Assembly: GCA_947505055.1 (NCBI GenBank)
Contig: CANNLO010000081.1
Coordinates: forward strand, 1-14,937
DNA: 14,937 nucleotides
Direction: 5' to 3'
Origin: Methylococcaceae bacterium
GTDB lineage: Bacteria; Pseudomonadota; Gammaproteobacteria; Methylococcales; Methylomonadaceae
How positions within the stretch are numbered: position 1 is the stretch's first letter; every line of letters starts with the position of its first letter. The notes under the pieces were generated by a model. It worked only from the letters and a program-made list of their open reading frames with translations. It was not told the origin of the DNA and searched no databases. The position numbers were made by a program, and so were the translations under genes. This document shows positions 9,430 through 14,937 of this stretch, one piece after another.

Positions 9430-9506
9430 GGATTAACGGCTAAAGGTTCAAGGCGCAAGACTACGCGTTAGTCGCGACGAAGGCGTGGCTACCACGTATG
9501 GATTAA
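9430..9506. repeat. Repeat-rich gap between rng and yhdP
   Basis: The 79-base gap contains GGCTAAAGG (9438-9446) and AAGGCGCAAG (9450-9459), both found inverted near 3896-3927. It also has an imperfect palindrome GACTA-CGCG-TTAGTC (9459-9473), the self-complementary GTCGCGAC (9471-9478), and a small hairpin CGTGG-CTA-CCACG (9484-9496). GGATTAA occurs at both edges (9430-9436 and 9500-9506); the right copy overlaps the rng stop codon. No yhdP ribosome site is visible here. The gap probably belongs to a dispersed intergenic repeat family. Confidence 0.4.
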
Positions 9507-10957
9507 AGTAAAACCACATCATATTGCTCCTGGTTGTATTCGGCCTCAGCCCTGAATTTGATGCGCACACTTAAAAACACTTCCAGTTCAGCCAGCATGT
9601 CGGCTTCTTCATCGAGCAGCATTTCCACGACTTCATTGGACGCTAAAACCAGAATTTTCTGAACCTTATATTGCCTGACTTCACGGATAATCTCCCGAAA
9701 AATTTCCAGGCACATCGATTCGGCGGTTTTAAGAACGCCTCGACCGCCACAGGCGCTGCAAGGTTCACAAAGAATATGTTCCAAACTTTCTCGGGTTCTT
9801 TTACGGGTCATTTCTACCAAGCCTAGGACCGATACTTCGGTAATATTGGTTTTGGCATGGTCTTTTTGCAAATGCCGTTCAAGCGCCTGCAATACCTGTT
9901 TTTTATGCTCTGCACTTTGCATATCGATAAAATCGATAATGATGATGCCACCTAGATTTCTGAGTCTAAGCTGTCTTGAAATGGTTTGCGCTGCTTCAAG
10001 GTTGGTTTTGAAAATGGTTTCTTCCAGATTGCGACCGCCGACATAGCCGCCGGTGTTAACGTCGACAGTGGTCATTGATTCAGTCTGGTCAAATACCAAA
10101 TGTCCACCGGATTTCAGGTTAACTTTTCGTTCCAGCGCTTTTTGAATTTCATCCTCGACACTGTAAATATCAAAAACAGGGCACTCGCCGGTGTAATGTT
10201 CGATAACCGGTACTATTTCCGGCACAAAAATTTCCGCAAATTCAACCAGACGATGATACGTTTCTCTGGAATCCACCCGAACTCTTTCTATTCCTTCGCG
10301 ATACAAGTCTCGTAAGGTTCTGATGCTCAAAGGTAAATCTTTATGGATAAATTGCTTGGGTTTGGCATCGGTAATTTTGGCGGCAATGGACTCCCATAGT
10401 TTTAGCAAAAACGTCATATCGGCAATCAAGACTGTTTCATCCACACATTCAGCCGCAGTTCTAGCGATGAAGCCGCCGCATTGAAATTCCTGCCTGAAAC
10501 CTTCCAGACATTTTTTCAAGCGTACTCGTTCCGCATCGCATTCGATCCGCTGGGATACGCCAGAGTTGTGAGCATAAGGCATATAAACCTGGAACCGCGA
10601 TGGAATCGATATTTCAGTCGTTAAGCGTGCGCCTTTGCTGCCCAAAGGATCTTTCACAACCTGTACGATAATATGCTGACCTTCATGCAGATAGTGCTCA
10701 ATATTTTCTGAGGCTTTTTTTTCCAGATCTTTCGCACACAAATCGGAAAGATGTAAGAATGCCGCTCTGGGCAAGCCAATGTCGACAAAAGCCGCCTGCA
10801 TTCCGGGTAGAACGCGACACACTTCGCCCTTATAAATATTGCCCACCAGTCCTCGCTGCCGGGTTCTTTCAATGATTAATTCCTGCAGAACGCCATTTTC
10901 AATAACTGCAACCCGCGTCTCAGGCGGAGTAACGTTGATTAAGATTTCTTCACTCAT
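9503..10957 (-). CDS. rng: Ribonuclease G
   Basis: Single-strand-specific endoribonuclease of the RNase E/G family that matures the 5' end of 16S rRNA and takes part in mRNA decay. The 484 aa length is RNase G-like (E. coli 489 aa) and lacks the RNase E C-terminal scaffold. An S1 domain occupies about residues 36-120 (GNIYKGEV..LPGMQAAFVDIG). The catalytic DNase I-like part has Asp299 in TTVDVNTG and Asp342/Asp345 in IIDFIDMQ, matching the RNase E magnesium ligands. The Zn-link is Cys397-Glu-Pro-Cys400 followed by SACGGRG. The N-terminus MSEEILINVTPPETRVAV is also typical. The ATG overlaps the maf stop by four bases (ATGA), indicating translational coupling. Identification is firm. Confidence 0.97.
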   Translation of the reverse strand: MSEEILINVTPPETRVAVIENGVLQELIIERTRQRGLVGNIYKGEVCRVLPGMQAAFVDIGLPRAAFLHLSDLCAKDLEKKASENIEHYLHEGQHIIVQVVKDPLGSKGARLTTEISIPSRFQVYMPYAHNSGVSQRIECDAERVRLKKCLEGFRQEFQCGGFIARTAAECVDETVLIADMTFLLKLWESIAAKITDAKPKQFIHKDLPLSIRTLRDLYREGIERVRVDSRETYHRLVEFAEIFVPEIVPVIEHYTGECPVFDIYSVEDEIQKALERKVNLKSGGHLVFDQTESMTTVDVNTGGYVGGRNLEETIFKTNLEAAQTISRQLRLRNLGGIIIIDFIDMQSAEHKKQVLQALERHLQKDHAKTNITEVSVLGLVEMTRKRTRESLEHILCEPCSACGGRGVLKTAESMCLEIFREIIREVRQYKVQKILVLASNEVVEMLLDEEADMLAELEVFLSVRIKFRAEAEYNQEQYDVVLL

Positions 10958-11529
10958 TTGAATATCCCTATACCTTGTTTGGATAAAAGCGCTACGGTTT
11001 CAAACAAAGGTAAGCCAACTACACCGGAAAAACTACCGTTGATAGAAGCAACAAAAATTCCTCCGAGACCTTGAATGGCATAGCTGCCCGCTTTATCGGC
11101 CGGTTCTCCACTATGCCAATAGGCGGATATTTCATTTTCTGTTAATGATCTGAAAGTCACTTCGGTAATGCTGACCACCTGACCATGTTCCCGACCTCTC
11201 AGGGAAACCGCGCTGTAAACACGGTGCATTTTACCGGATAAACGACTTAACATGGCAAATGCATCATTTTGATCTTTAGGTTTGCCCATAATCAGGTTAT
11301 CTAAAACTACAGCAGTATCGGCGGCTAAAACCGGTAAGCTATCCCCAAGCTGCATGATACATTCAGCGGATTTTTCGGCAGCCAAGCGTTGTACATAGGC
11401 CAGTGGCGCTTCATTCGACAAGGGTGTTTCATCAATATCAACCGGGTTGACACGGTAAGTTACCTTGATTTGGTCCAGTAATTCCATGCGTCGGGGAGAC
11501 GCTGAAGCAAGAATAATCTGTACAGTCAT
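10954..11529 (-). CDS. maf: Maf/YhdE nucleoside triphosphate pyrophosphatase (dTTP/UTP type)
   Basis: House-cleaning pyrophosphatase that hydrolyses dTTP/UTP and modified nucleotides to monophosphates. With the ATG at 11529 it is 191 aa (E. coli YhdE 197 aa) and begins [14 protein letters not shown], the usual Maf N-terminus. The catalytic ADTAV motif, KPKDQNDAFAMLSRLSGKMH, TFRSLTENEI, and DKAGSYAIQGLGG with INGS..GVVGLPL follow; this pattern fits the YhdE branch better than the YceF (7-methyl-GTP) branch. A longer frame from a GTG at 11565 is rejected: the internal ATG shares its A with the rlmH stop (TAATG) and fits the family start exactly. The 3' end overlaps rng by four bases. Confidence 0.95.
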   Translation of the reverse strand: MTVQIILASASPRRMELLDQIKVTYRVNPVDIDETPLSNEAPLAYVQRLAAEKSAECIMQLGDSLPVLAADTAVVLDNLIMGKPKDQNDAFAMLSRLSGKMHRVYSAVSLRGREHGQVVSITEVTFRSLTENEISAYWHSGEPADKAGSYAIQGLGGIFVASINGSFSGVVGLPLFETVALLSKQGIGIFK

Positions 11530-11996
11530 TAGCGATGATAAGGATGATTGTGAAGGATGCTCCACGCGCGATAAAGTTGTTCAGCAACAACAATACGTAC
11601 CAGCGGGTGAGGAAACGTCAGTTTTGACAAGCTCCAGGATTCTCTTGCGAGCTGTTTTACAGAGTCTGCCAGGCCTTCAGGGCCACCAATTAATAACGAA
11701 ATATGCTGGCCACTTTCCAGCCACCGTTGCATCGCTTCTGATAATTCAGGAGTGGTCCAGGGTTTTCCGGGTATATCCAAGGTGACAACATGAGTGCTTT
11801 GTGGGATTGCTGCAATCATCCTATCGCCTTCATCTTTGACAATCCTGGCAACATCGCTATTTTTGGTGCGCTTGCCCGGAGCAATTTCTTTAAGAATCAA
11901 CTCGCATTCACGGGGTAAGCGCTTGGCATATTCATCATAGCCTTGCTGCACCCAGCCGGGCATACGGTTTCCTACTGAAATCAGATTAATTTGCAT
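11529..11996 (-). CDS. rlmH: 23S rRNA pseudouridine-1915 N3-methyltransferase RlmH
   Basis: SPOUT-family methyltransferase that methylates N3 of pseudouridine 1915 in helix 69 of 23S rRNA on assembled 70S ribosomes, using S-adenosylmethionine. From the ATG at 11996 it is 155 aa, the same length as E. coli RlmH. Seen motifs are [33 protein letters not shown], the SAM-knot LLIGGPEGL, and the tail LPHPLVR-like [20 protein letters not shown] split around the knot, ending NHPYHR. The frame is open a further 16 codons upstream, but that leader has no family match. No Shine-Dalgarno is evident. It is the first visible gene of the minus-strand run. Its stop overlaps the maf start by one base. In many genomes rlmH follows rsfS, which is not here. 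Confidence 0.95.
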   Translation of the reverse strand: MQINLISVGNRMPGWVQQGYDEYAKRLPRECELILKEIAPGKRTKNSDVARIVKDEGDRMIAAIPQSTHVVTLDIPGKPWTTPELSEAMQRWLESGQHISLLIGGPEGLADSVKQLARESWSLSKLTFPHPLVRIVVAEQLYRAWSILHNHPYHR

Positions 11997-12100
11997 AGGG
12001 TGGAGGATACAGAGAACAGGCTTCTGATGCAATGCGGTAGCCAAGGGAAAATTACGCTGGCTAGCTTCGTCATGAGATTATCATAAAAAAATACAAAAAT

Positions 12101-12127
12101 TTAAGTAATGGACTTATCAGCCGCTAT
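12101..12127 (+). promoter_or_regulatory. Candidate sigma-28 (FliA) promoter of flgP
   Basis: TTAAGTAA (12101-12108), 11 bases, then GCCGCTAT (12120-12127). The enterobacterial FliA consensus is TAAAGTTT-N11-GCCGATAA: the -35 matches 5 of 8, the -10 matches 6 of 8 including the invariant GCCG, and the spacing is exact. Transcription would begin about 24 bases before the flgP ATG. The function of the downstream genes supports the call; no experiment does. Confidence 0.55.
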
Positions 12128-12144
12128 ATTTGGCATGACAAAAC

Positions 12145-12149
12145 AGGAG
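12145..12149 (+). promoter_or_regulatory. flgP ribosome binding site
   Basis: AGGAG eight bases before the ATG at 12158. It is a good Shine-Dalgarno match and fixes the flgP start. flgT and fliW downstream lack a comparably strong site. Confidence 0.75.
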
Positions 12150-12157
12150 TTATTAAA

Positions 12158-12766
12158 ATGAACATTAAATTTTTAAAATTCGGCGCATTGGGTATTAGCT
12201 TATTATTGAGTTCATGCGCTTCGACAAAGCCAAGTCCTTCACCGCTGGCTTTCCAAGCTAATAAAACTCTTAATGCAATTGGTTACGGGACAGTCGAAAA
12301 GAGCGATAAATATTCTCGTTCACAAATTAAATTAATGGCTATGAGAGCCTCTAAAATGGATGCTTACAGAAGTTTGGCTGAGCAGCTTAATGGCATTCAG
12401 TTAAGAGGCCAAACCGCTGTTGAGGATATGGAAGTAAACCAGGACAGTTATCAGGTATTTCTTAACGCTTATTTGCGGGGAGCAAGGGTAAAAAGAACCA
12501 CCCCGATAGGTAGCGATATTTACGCAGGTGATGATACGTTTGAAACTGTTGTGGAGTTGGACTTAACACCTAAATTTTATGAATGTATTAATGGATCCAG
12601 TGCTGTAATCAATCAATGTCTTCAACAACAAGCGCCTGAAGGGGCAAGTCCACATTTTGAAAGTACGGCGCCAACCACCACAACCACTCTATCAAGCGTC
12701 AAATCTTCCTGTTATGGCGGTGATTGTTACGGTTACCCCAGTACCAAAGGATTTAACAGGAAATAA
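12158..12766 (+). CDS. flgP: FlgP-like LPP20-family flagellar H-ring lipoprotein
   Basis: Predicted outer-membrane lipoprotein of 202 aa. The signal peptide ends with LLSSC, so Cys20 is the likely lipidation site. An LPP20/FlgP-type domain follows at about residues 41-137: GYGTVEKSDKYSRSQIKLMA, then RASKMDAYRSLAEQLNG, AVEDMEV, the YLRGARV segment and TFETVVELDL. In Vibrio, FlgP with FlgO and FlgT builds the H-ring around the polar flagellar basal body at the outer membrane. After the domain this protein has a tail of about 60 residues with a Thr-run, a GYGGD/CYGY-like glycine-tyrosine stretch and two cysteine pairs (143/154 and 185/190); I know of no such tail in Vibrio FlgP. flgT follows after 79 bases. 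It could instead be another LPP20-family lipoprotein, but the adjacent flgT supports FlgP. Confidence 0.82.
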   Translation: MNIKFLKFGALGISLLLSSCASTKPSPSPLAFQANKTLNAIGYGTVEKSDKYSRSQIKLMAMRASKMDAYRSLAEQLNGIQLRGQTAVEDMEVNQDSYQVFLNAYLRGARVKRTTPIGSDIYAGDDTFETVVELDLTPKFYECINGSSAVINQCLQQQAPEGASPHFESTAPTTTTTLSSVKSSCYGGDCYGYPSTKGFNRK

Positions 12767-12845
12767 ATGGCTATGAAAATCACCCCAAATAGCATTTAAT
12801 AACGGCCATGTCGTCATTGTTCACAGTAATGAATTGGTTTGATAA

Positions 12846-14087
12846 ATGGCAAAAATATTATTCAAATATATCTGGGTCGCGTGTTTTTTATGCCAAGCTT
12901 GCTCCAGTCCTCAGCCAAAAGCTGGAACACAAAATCAGGTTTCTGGTAATGTAATTACGGTTGAAGGCCAGGCACCGATTAGTAATGGGATGCCGTTATT
13001 GGCAAAAAAACAGGCTTTACAGGATGCCATTCTCCAGGCATCCATGCAATCGTCCGTTAATGTGAGCAGTCATACCACGGTTAATCAAAATAACGTTCCT
13101 CTCGATACACTTTCGATGAGTACCAGTGCGGCAATTAGTAACACTAAGGTTATCAAGGAATGGACTGTCGATAATGTTTATCATGTTATTGTCGCCGTAG
13201 AATTATCCAGCAAAAACGCTTGTGCACCCCAATATCGAAAACGGATTATTGCAACAGCTTTTCCTTTGGTTAACCAGGAGCAGGTTATCGGCTATGAAAC
13301 ACAGGATTTACCGTCCGGTATTCCCCGAGAGCTAAATAATTATTTAATAGAGTCTGGAGATTTCATTGGCAATAATGCTACCAATGTCAACTTATACCCC
13401 AGAGCTGACTTGGCTCCTGAAGCACAAGACCAGTCGTCTTATCGTTTATCAAAAGTCATGCAGTTGGCCGCTTCAAACGGCGTGCAATTTGTGCTCTCTG
13501 GCGTTATTAGAGACTTGGAAGTCGAGTCCAGTGAGTACATGAGAGGTGCAGGTCCTTTAGCATTCGCCAGGAGTTTGGCGCGTGATATTATCGCCAGGCG
13601 CGGAATTGGCATTGATGTTTATATACATGACGGCTTTACCGGGGCACTACTTTTCCAGCAGCGATATGTCGATGACGTTATTGGGGATGTCTGGATACCG
13701 GCAACTTATACGGTAGGGAGTGAGCGTTTTAACTCTACCTCAACCGGTGAGAAGATAGCGCATATTATAGATCGTGCCAGTATCGATATTAGGCAGGCTT
13801 TAGCTTGCTATCCATTTGCAACGCGTATTATTGAAATTAAAGACGATAAAGTAATCATTGATGCAGGCGCACAGGAGAGAATTAACGTTGGAGATCAAAT
13901 GATGGTTTATAAATCATCAGGTAACGACTTGAATCTTGATGGCGGCTTTAGTTTTATAGGAAAAGACAAGCAACCTGTTGGTGTGTTGACGATTCGAAGT
14001 ATTGCTCCGCGTTACTCGATAGGTAGTTTGGAGACTCCTGCACGTGATTTGGGTGTTAAAATTGGAGATTGGGTAAAATCAAGATAA
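12846..14087 (+). CDS. flgT: FlgT-like flagellar H-ring assembly protein
   Basis: Exported protein of 413 aa that matches the FlgT plan. There is an N-terminal domain of about residues 33-125 (VITVEGQAPISNGMPLLAKK with QALQDAILQAS, where alanine-rich helices resemble FlgP/LPP20). A middle domain covers about 130-310 (RIIATAFPL..., GVQFVLSGVIRDLEV, IDVYIHDGFTGALLF). A small C-terminal domain from about residue 325 holds VIIDAGAQERINVGDQMMVY, PVGVLTI and VKIGDWV. In Vibrio, FlgT is periplasmic and needed for H- and T-ring formation around the sodium-driven polar motor. Here the signal ends FLCQACSS: Cys19 could be lipidated, but the -3 residue is Cys, so the lipobox is atypical. The ATG is fixed by an in-frame TAA directly before it. 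No clear ribosome site is seen. Confidence 0.85.
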   Translation: MAKILFKYIWVACFLCQACSSPQPKAGTQNQVSGNVITVEGQAPISNGMPLLAKKQALQDAILQASMQSSVNVSSHTTVNQNNVPLDTLSMSTSAAISNTKVIKEWTVDNVYHVIVAVELSSKNACAPQYRKRIIATAFPLVNQEQVIGYETQDLPSGIPRELNNYLIESGDFIGNNATNVNLYPRADLAPEAQDQSSYRLSKVMQLAASNGVQFVLSGVIRDLEVESSEYMRGAGPLAFARSLARDIIARRGIGIDVYIHDGFTGALLFQQRYVDDVIGDVWIPATYTVGSERFNSTSTGEKIAHIIDRASIDIRQALACYPFATRIIEIKDDKVIIDAGAQERINVGDQMMVYKSSGNDLNLDGGFSFIGKDKQPVGVLTIRSIAPRYSIGSLETPARDLGVKIGDWVKSR

Positions 14088-14109
14088 ATTTCTAGCTATC
14101 AAGCTGCCT

Positions 14110-14118
14110 TGCTATACT
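14110..14118 (+). promoter_or_regulatory. Possible extended -10 promoter before fliW
   Basis: TGC-TATACT at 14110-14118 has the form of an extended -10 element of the main sigma factor. The region 17 bases upstream (14090-14095, TTCTAG) is only a weak -35. It lies in the 94-base gap between flgT and fliW, so fliW may have its own promoter in addition to read-through from flgP. Confidence 0.3.
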
Positions 14119-14181
14119 GCAGTCTAGAGGCTGTGTAGTTATAGTAACGCTCCCTTTACATTCACTTTTATATGAGTTTTT

Positions 14182-14634
14182 ATGGAAATTAAATCAAGTT
14201 TTTTAGGCGAACAAAGCATTGATCCCAGCACCATTATTAGTTTTCCTAATGGCATTCCGGGCTTTGAAGATCAAAAACGTTTTAAACTGTTTCATCAAGA
14301 AGGCGAAAACCCATTAGTATTTTGGCTGCAATCGTTAGACGATGAAGCATTGGTTTTTTCGGTTGCAGAATCATCTACTTTCAATATCAATTACAACTTT
14401 ACATTAAACGATGAAGAGGAAGCGGTATTGGGCATTGAAAATATTGCTGATACGTTGATTCTTATCATTCTACATAAAGATGAAAATGCCCAGCTTACTG
14501 TTAAAGGCGCAATTAAATCGCCATTGGTTATTAACAGTGTCAAGAGAATCGGCTTGCAAAAGGTGTTTGCTGAGGTAGAGCAAAGCATAACGCTAACTGA
14601 AAACAGTAATGAAATTAATTTTACTGAACGGTAA
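14182..14634 (+). CDS. fliW: Flagellar assembly factor FliW
   Basis: Small cytoplasmic beta-barrel protein of 150 aa. In Bacillus and Campylobacter FliW binds either newly made flagellin or CsrA; when flagellin is exported, freed FliW removes CsrA from flagellin mRNA. The N-terminal signature ISFPNGIPGFEDQKRFKLF (residues 19-37) is diagnostic, followed by PLVFWLQSLDD, ALVFSV and the IKSPLVINSVKRIGLQ region that ends most FliW proteins. Length is normal for the family. The start ATG has only a weak GAG upstream. csrA commonly follows fliW directly but no csrA reading frame is present in the next 300 bases. FliW is well known in Firmicutes, spirochetes and Campylobacterota but absent from E. 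coli, Pseudomonas and Vibrio, so its presence beside H-ring genes is unusual. Confidence 0.95.
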   Translation: MEIKSSFLGEQSIDPSTIISFPNGIPGFEDQKRFKLFHQEGENPLVFWLQSLDDEALVFSVAESSTFNINYNFTLNDEEEAVLGIENIADTLILIILHKDENAQLTVKGAIKSPLVINSVKRIGLQKVFAEVEQSITLTENSNEINFTER

Positions 14635-14713
14635 GGATAGGAAGTGTTTTAAAACGTATGTAAATCAATTGCTTAGCATGGATTCTTACTCAGTTTTTAA
14701 GGAATAAATTCAG

Positions 14714-14735
14714 GTAAGTTAGGAAGTTAACTTAT
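14714..14735 (+). promoter_or_regulatory. Hairpin with GGA in its loop after fliW (possible CsrA-type site)
   Basis: TAAGTTA (14715-14721) pairs with TAACTTA (14728-14734), with a G·U pair extending it, and the loop is GGAAGT (14722-14727). CsrA typically binds GGA exposed in a hairpin loop. Five more GGA triplets lie between 14635 and 14743. This fits a CsrA-bound 3' region of fliW or a small RNA, but GGA is short and the reading is tentative. Confidence 0.22.
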
Positions 14736-14738
14736 TAC

Positions 14739-14774
14739 AAGGACACGAAGCAGTCAGAAAAGCTTCGTGTCCTT
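14739..14774. terminator. Perfect 13-bp hairpin downstream of fliW
   Basis: AAGGACACGAAGC (14739-14751) pairs perfectly with 14762-14774 around a 10-base loop. It lies between the convergent fliW and the partial gene at the right edge, where a bidirectional terminator is expected. A proper T-run is missing on both sides, so termination would be inefficient, or the hairpin may protect the 3' end. Confidence 0.5.
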
Positions 14775-14823
14775 ATGGGCATGTCTCGTTAAGGCAGATG
14801 CCAATCTTTTTTAATTAAGACAA

Positions 14824-14937
14824 TCAAGCTATTTGAACGGGGATGGAGCTGGCTGAGCGCTGAACTTCGTTCTTTTCATTGAAATAAATCAGAGTCGGTT
14901 TATGTTTCTCTTGTTCATTTTGGTCAACTATAGCAAA
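14824..14937 (-). CDS. C-terminal end of a gene, possibly HD-GYP phosphodiesterase type
   Basis: An open frame enters from the right edge and stops with TGA at 14824-14826, giving 37 residues beginning FAIVDQNEQEKHKPTLIYF and ending SSIPVQIA. The pattern of a small hydrophobic strand, Asn/Gln turn, KP, then a second hydrophobic strand and charged turn resembles the beta-strand tail after the HD-GYP domain of c-di-GMP phosphodiesterases, where G-V/I-V-x-x-x-N precedes KP. The identification rests on this short pattern only. It converges with fliW, and 104 bases separate the fliW stop from the intervening hairpin. Confidence 0.35.
   Translation of the reverse strand, partial: FAIVDQNEQEKHKPTLIYFNEKNEVQRSASSIPVQIA

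Noticed and set aside
9430..9506. GGATTAA direct repeats read as a target-site duplication of a small insertion
   Set aside because: Seven bases, AT-rich, with one copy overlapping the rng stop; no terminal inverted repeats of an element are visible between them.
11530..11565. Longer maf start at GTG 11565
   Set aside because: The extra 12 residues overlap rlmH and do not match the family; the TAATG junction fixes the start at 11529.
11997..12044. N-terminal extension of rlmH by 16 residues
   Set aside because: The ATG at 11996 gives exactly the family length and N-terminus; the extension has no family match.
12131..12145. Sigma-54 like -24 element TGGCATG before flgP
   Set aside because: The matching -12 (TTGCA type) is absent at the right distance and the start would fall on or after the ribosome site.
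12767..12799. Ten-codon mini-frame (MAMKITPNSI) directly after the flgP stop, with AGGA before it
   Set aside because: It is too short to support as a gene. It may be chance, or only help ribosome re-initiation towards flgT, whose own site is weak.
1..14937. CRISPR array, tRNA/rRNA, integrase, transposase, toxin-antitoxin or defence genes
   Set aside because: No regularly spaced repeats, no RNA-gene cores and no such protein motifs were seen on either strand.

Overview
The window reads as chromosomal DNA of a Gammaproteobacterium. The order rlmH–maf–rng–yhdP–nit–(lipoprotein)–tldD–pmbA on the minus strand is an expanded version of the maf–rng–yhdP–tldD block known from E. coli and pseudomonads. 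PyrD, TldD, PmbA, RlmH and Maf all read as close relatives of the enterobacterial proteins. Moderate GC and short intergenic palindromes fit a methanotroph-like lineage (Methylococcales), but that placement is an inference and not proven by anything here.

Layout. (1) Positions 1-834, plus strand: the 3' part of pyrD (class 2 dihydroorotate dehydrogenase), whose N-terminus lies outside the window. (2) 835-952: a convergent gap holding two palindromes that look like a REP-type repeat. (3) 953-11996, minus strand, transcribed right to left: rlmH, maf and rng with overlapping stops and starts, then yhdP (a very large AsmA-like envelope protein), nit (nitrilase-superfamily amidase), a short BamC-like lipoprotein, and the TldD/PmbA(TldE) protease pair. 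Small gaps inside this run carry short shared repeat words. (4) 12158-14634, plus strand: three flagellar genes. These are flgP (H-ring lipoprotein), flgT (H-ring protein) and fliW (flagellar assembly factor that binds flagellin and CsrA). A good candidate sigma-28 (FliA) promoter lies just before flgP. (5) 14635-14823: a GGA-rich non-coding stretch with two hairpins. (6) 14824-14937, minus strand: the last 37 codons of another gene, possibly an HD-GYP-type phosphodiesterase.

How the genes fit together. The left part is housekeeping: pyrimidine synthesis, rRNA methylation, RNA processing, nucleotide-pool or damaged-metabolite cleanup, envelope lipid transport and peptide processing. The right part serves a polar-type flagellum, because the FlgP/FlgT H-ring is known from Vibrio polar flagella, plus a FliW-type homeostasis switch that is unusual for this class. 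No mobile element, CRISPR array, tRNA or rRNA was seen. No gap longer than 300 bases lacks a gene. I do not see a clearly new multi-gene system. The best leads are the fliW/H-ring arrangement with its promoter and GGA-rich 3' region, and the one-domain BamC-like lipoprotein embedded in the tldD operon.
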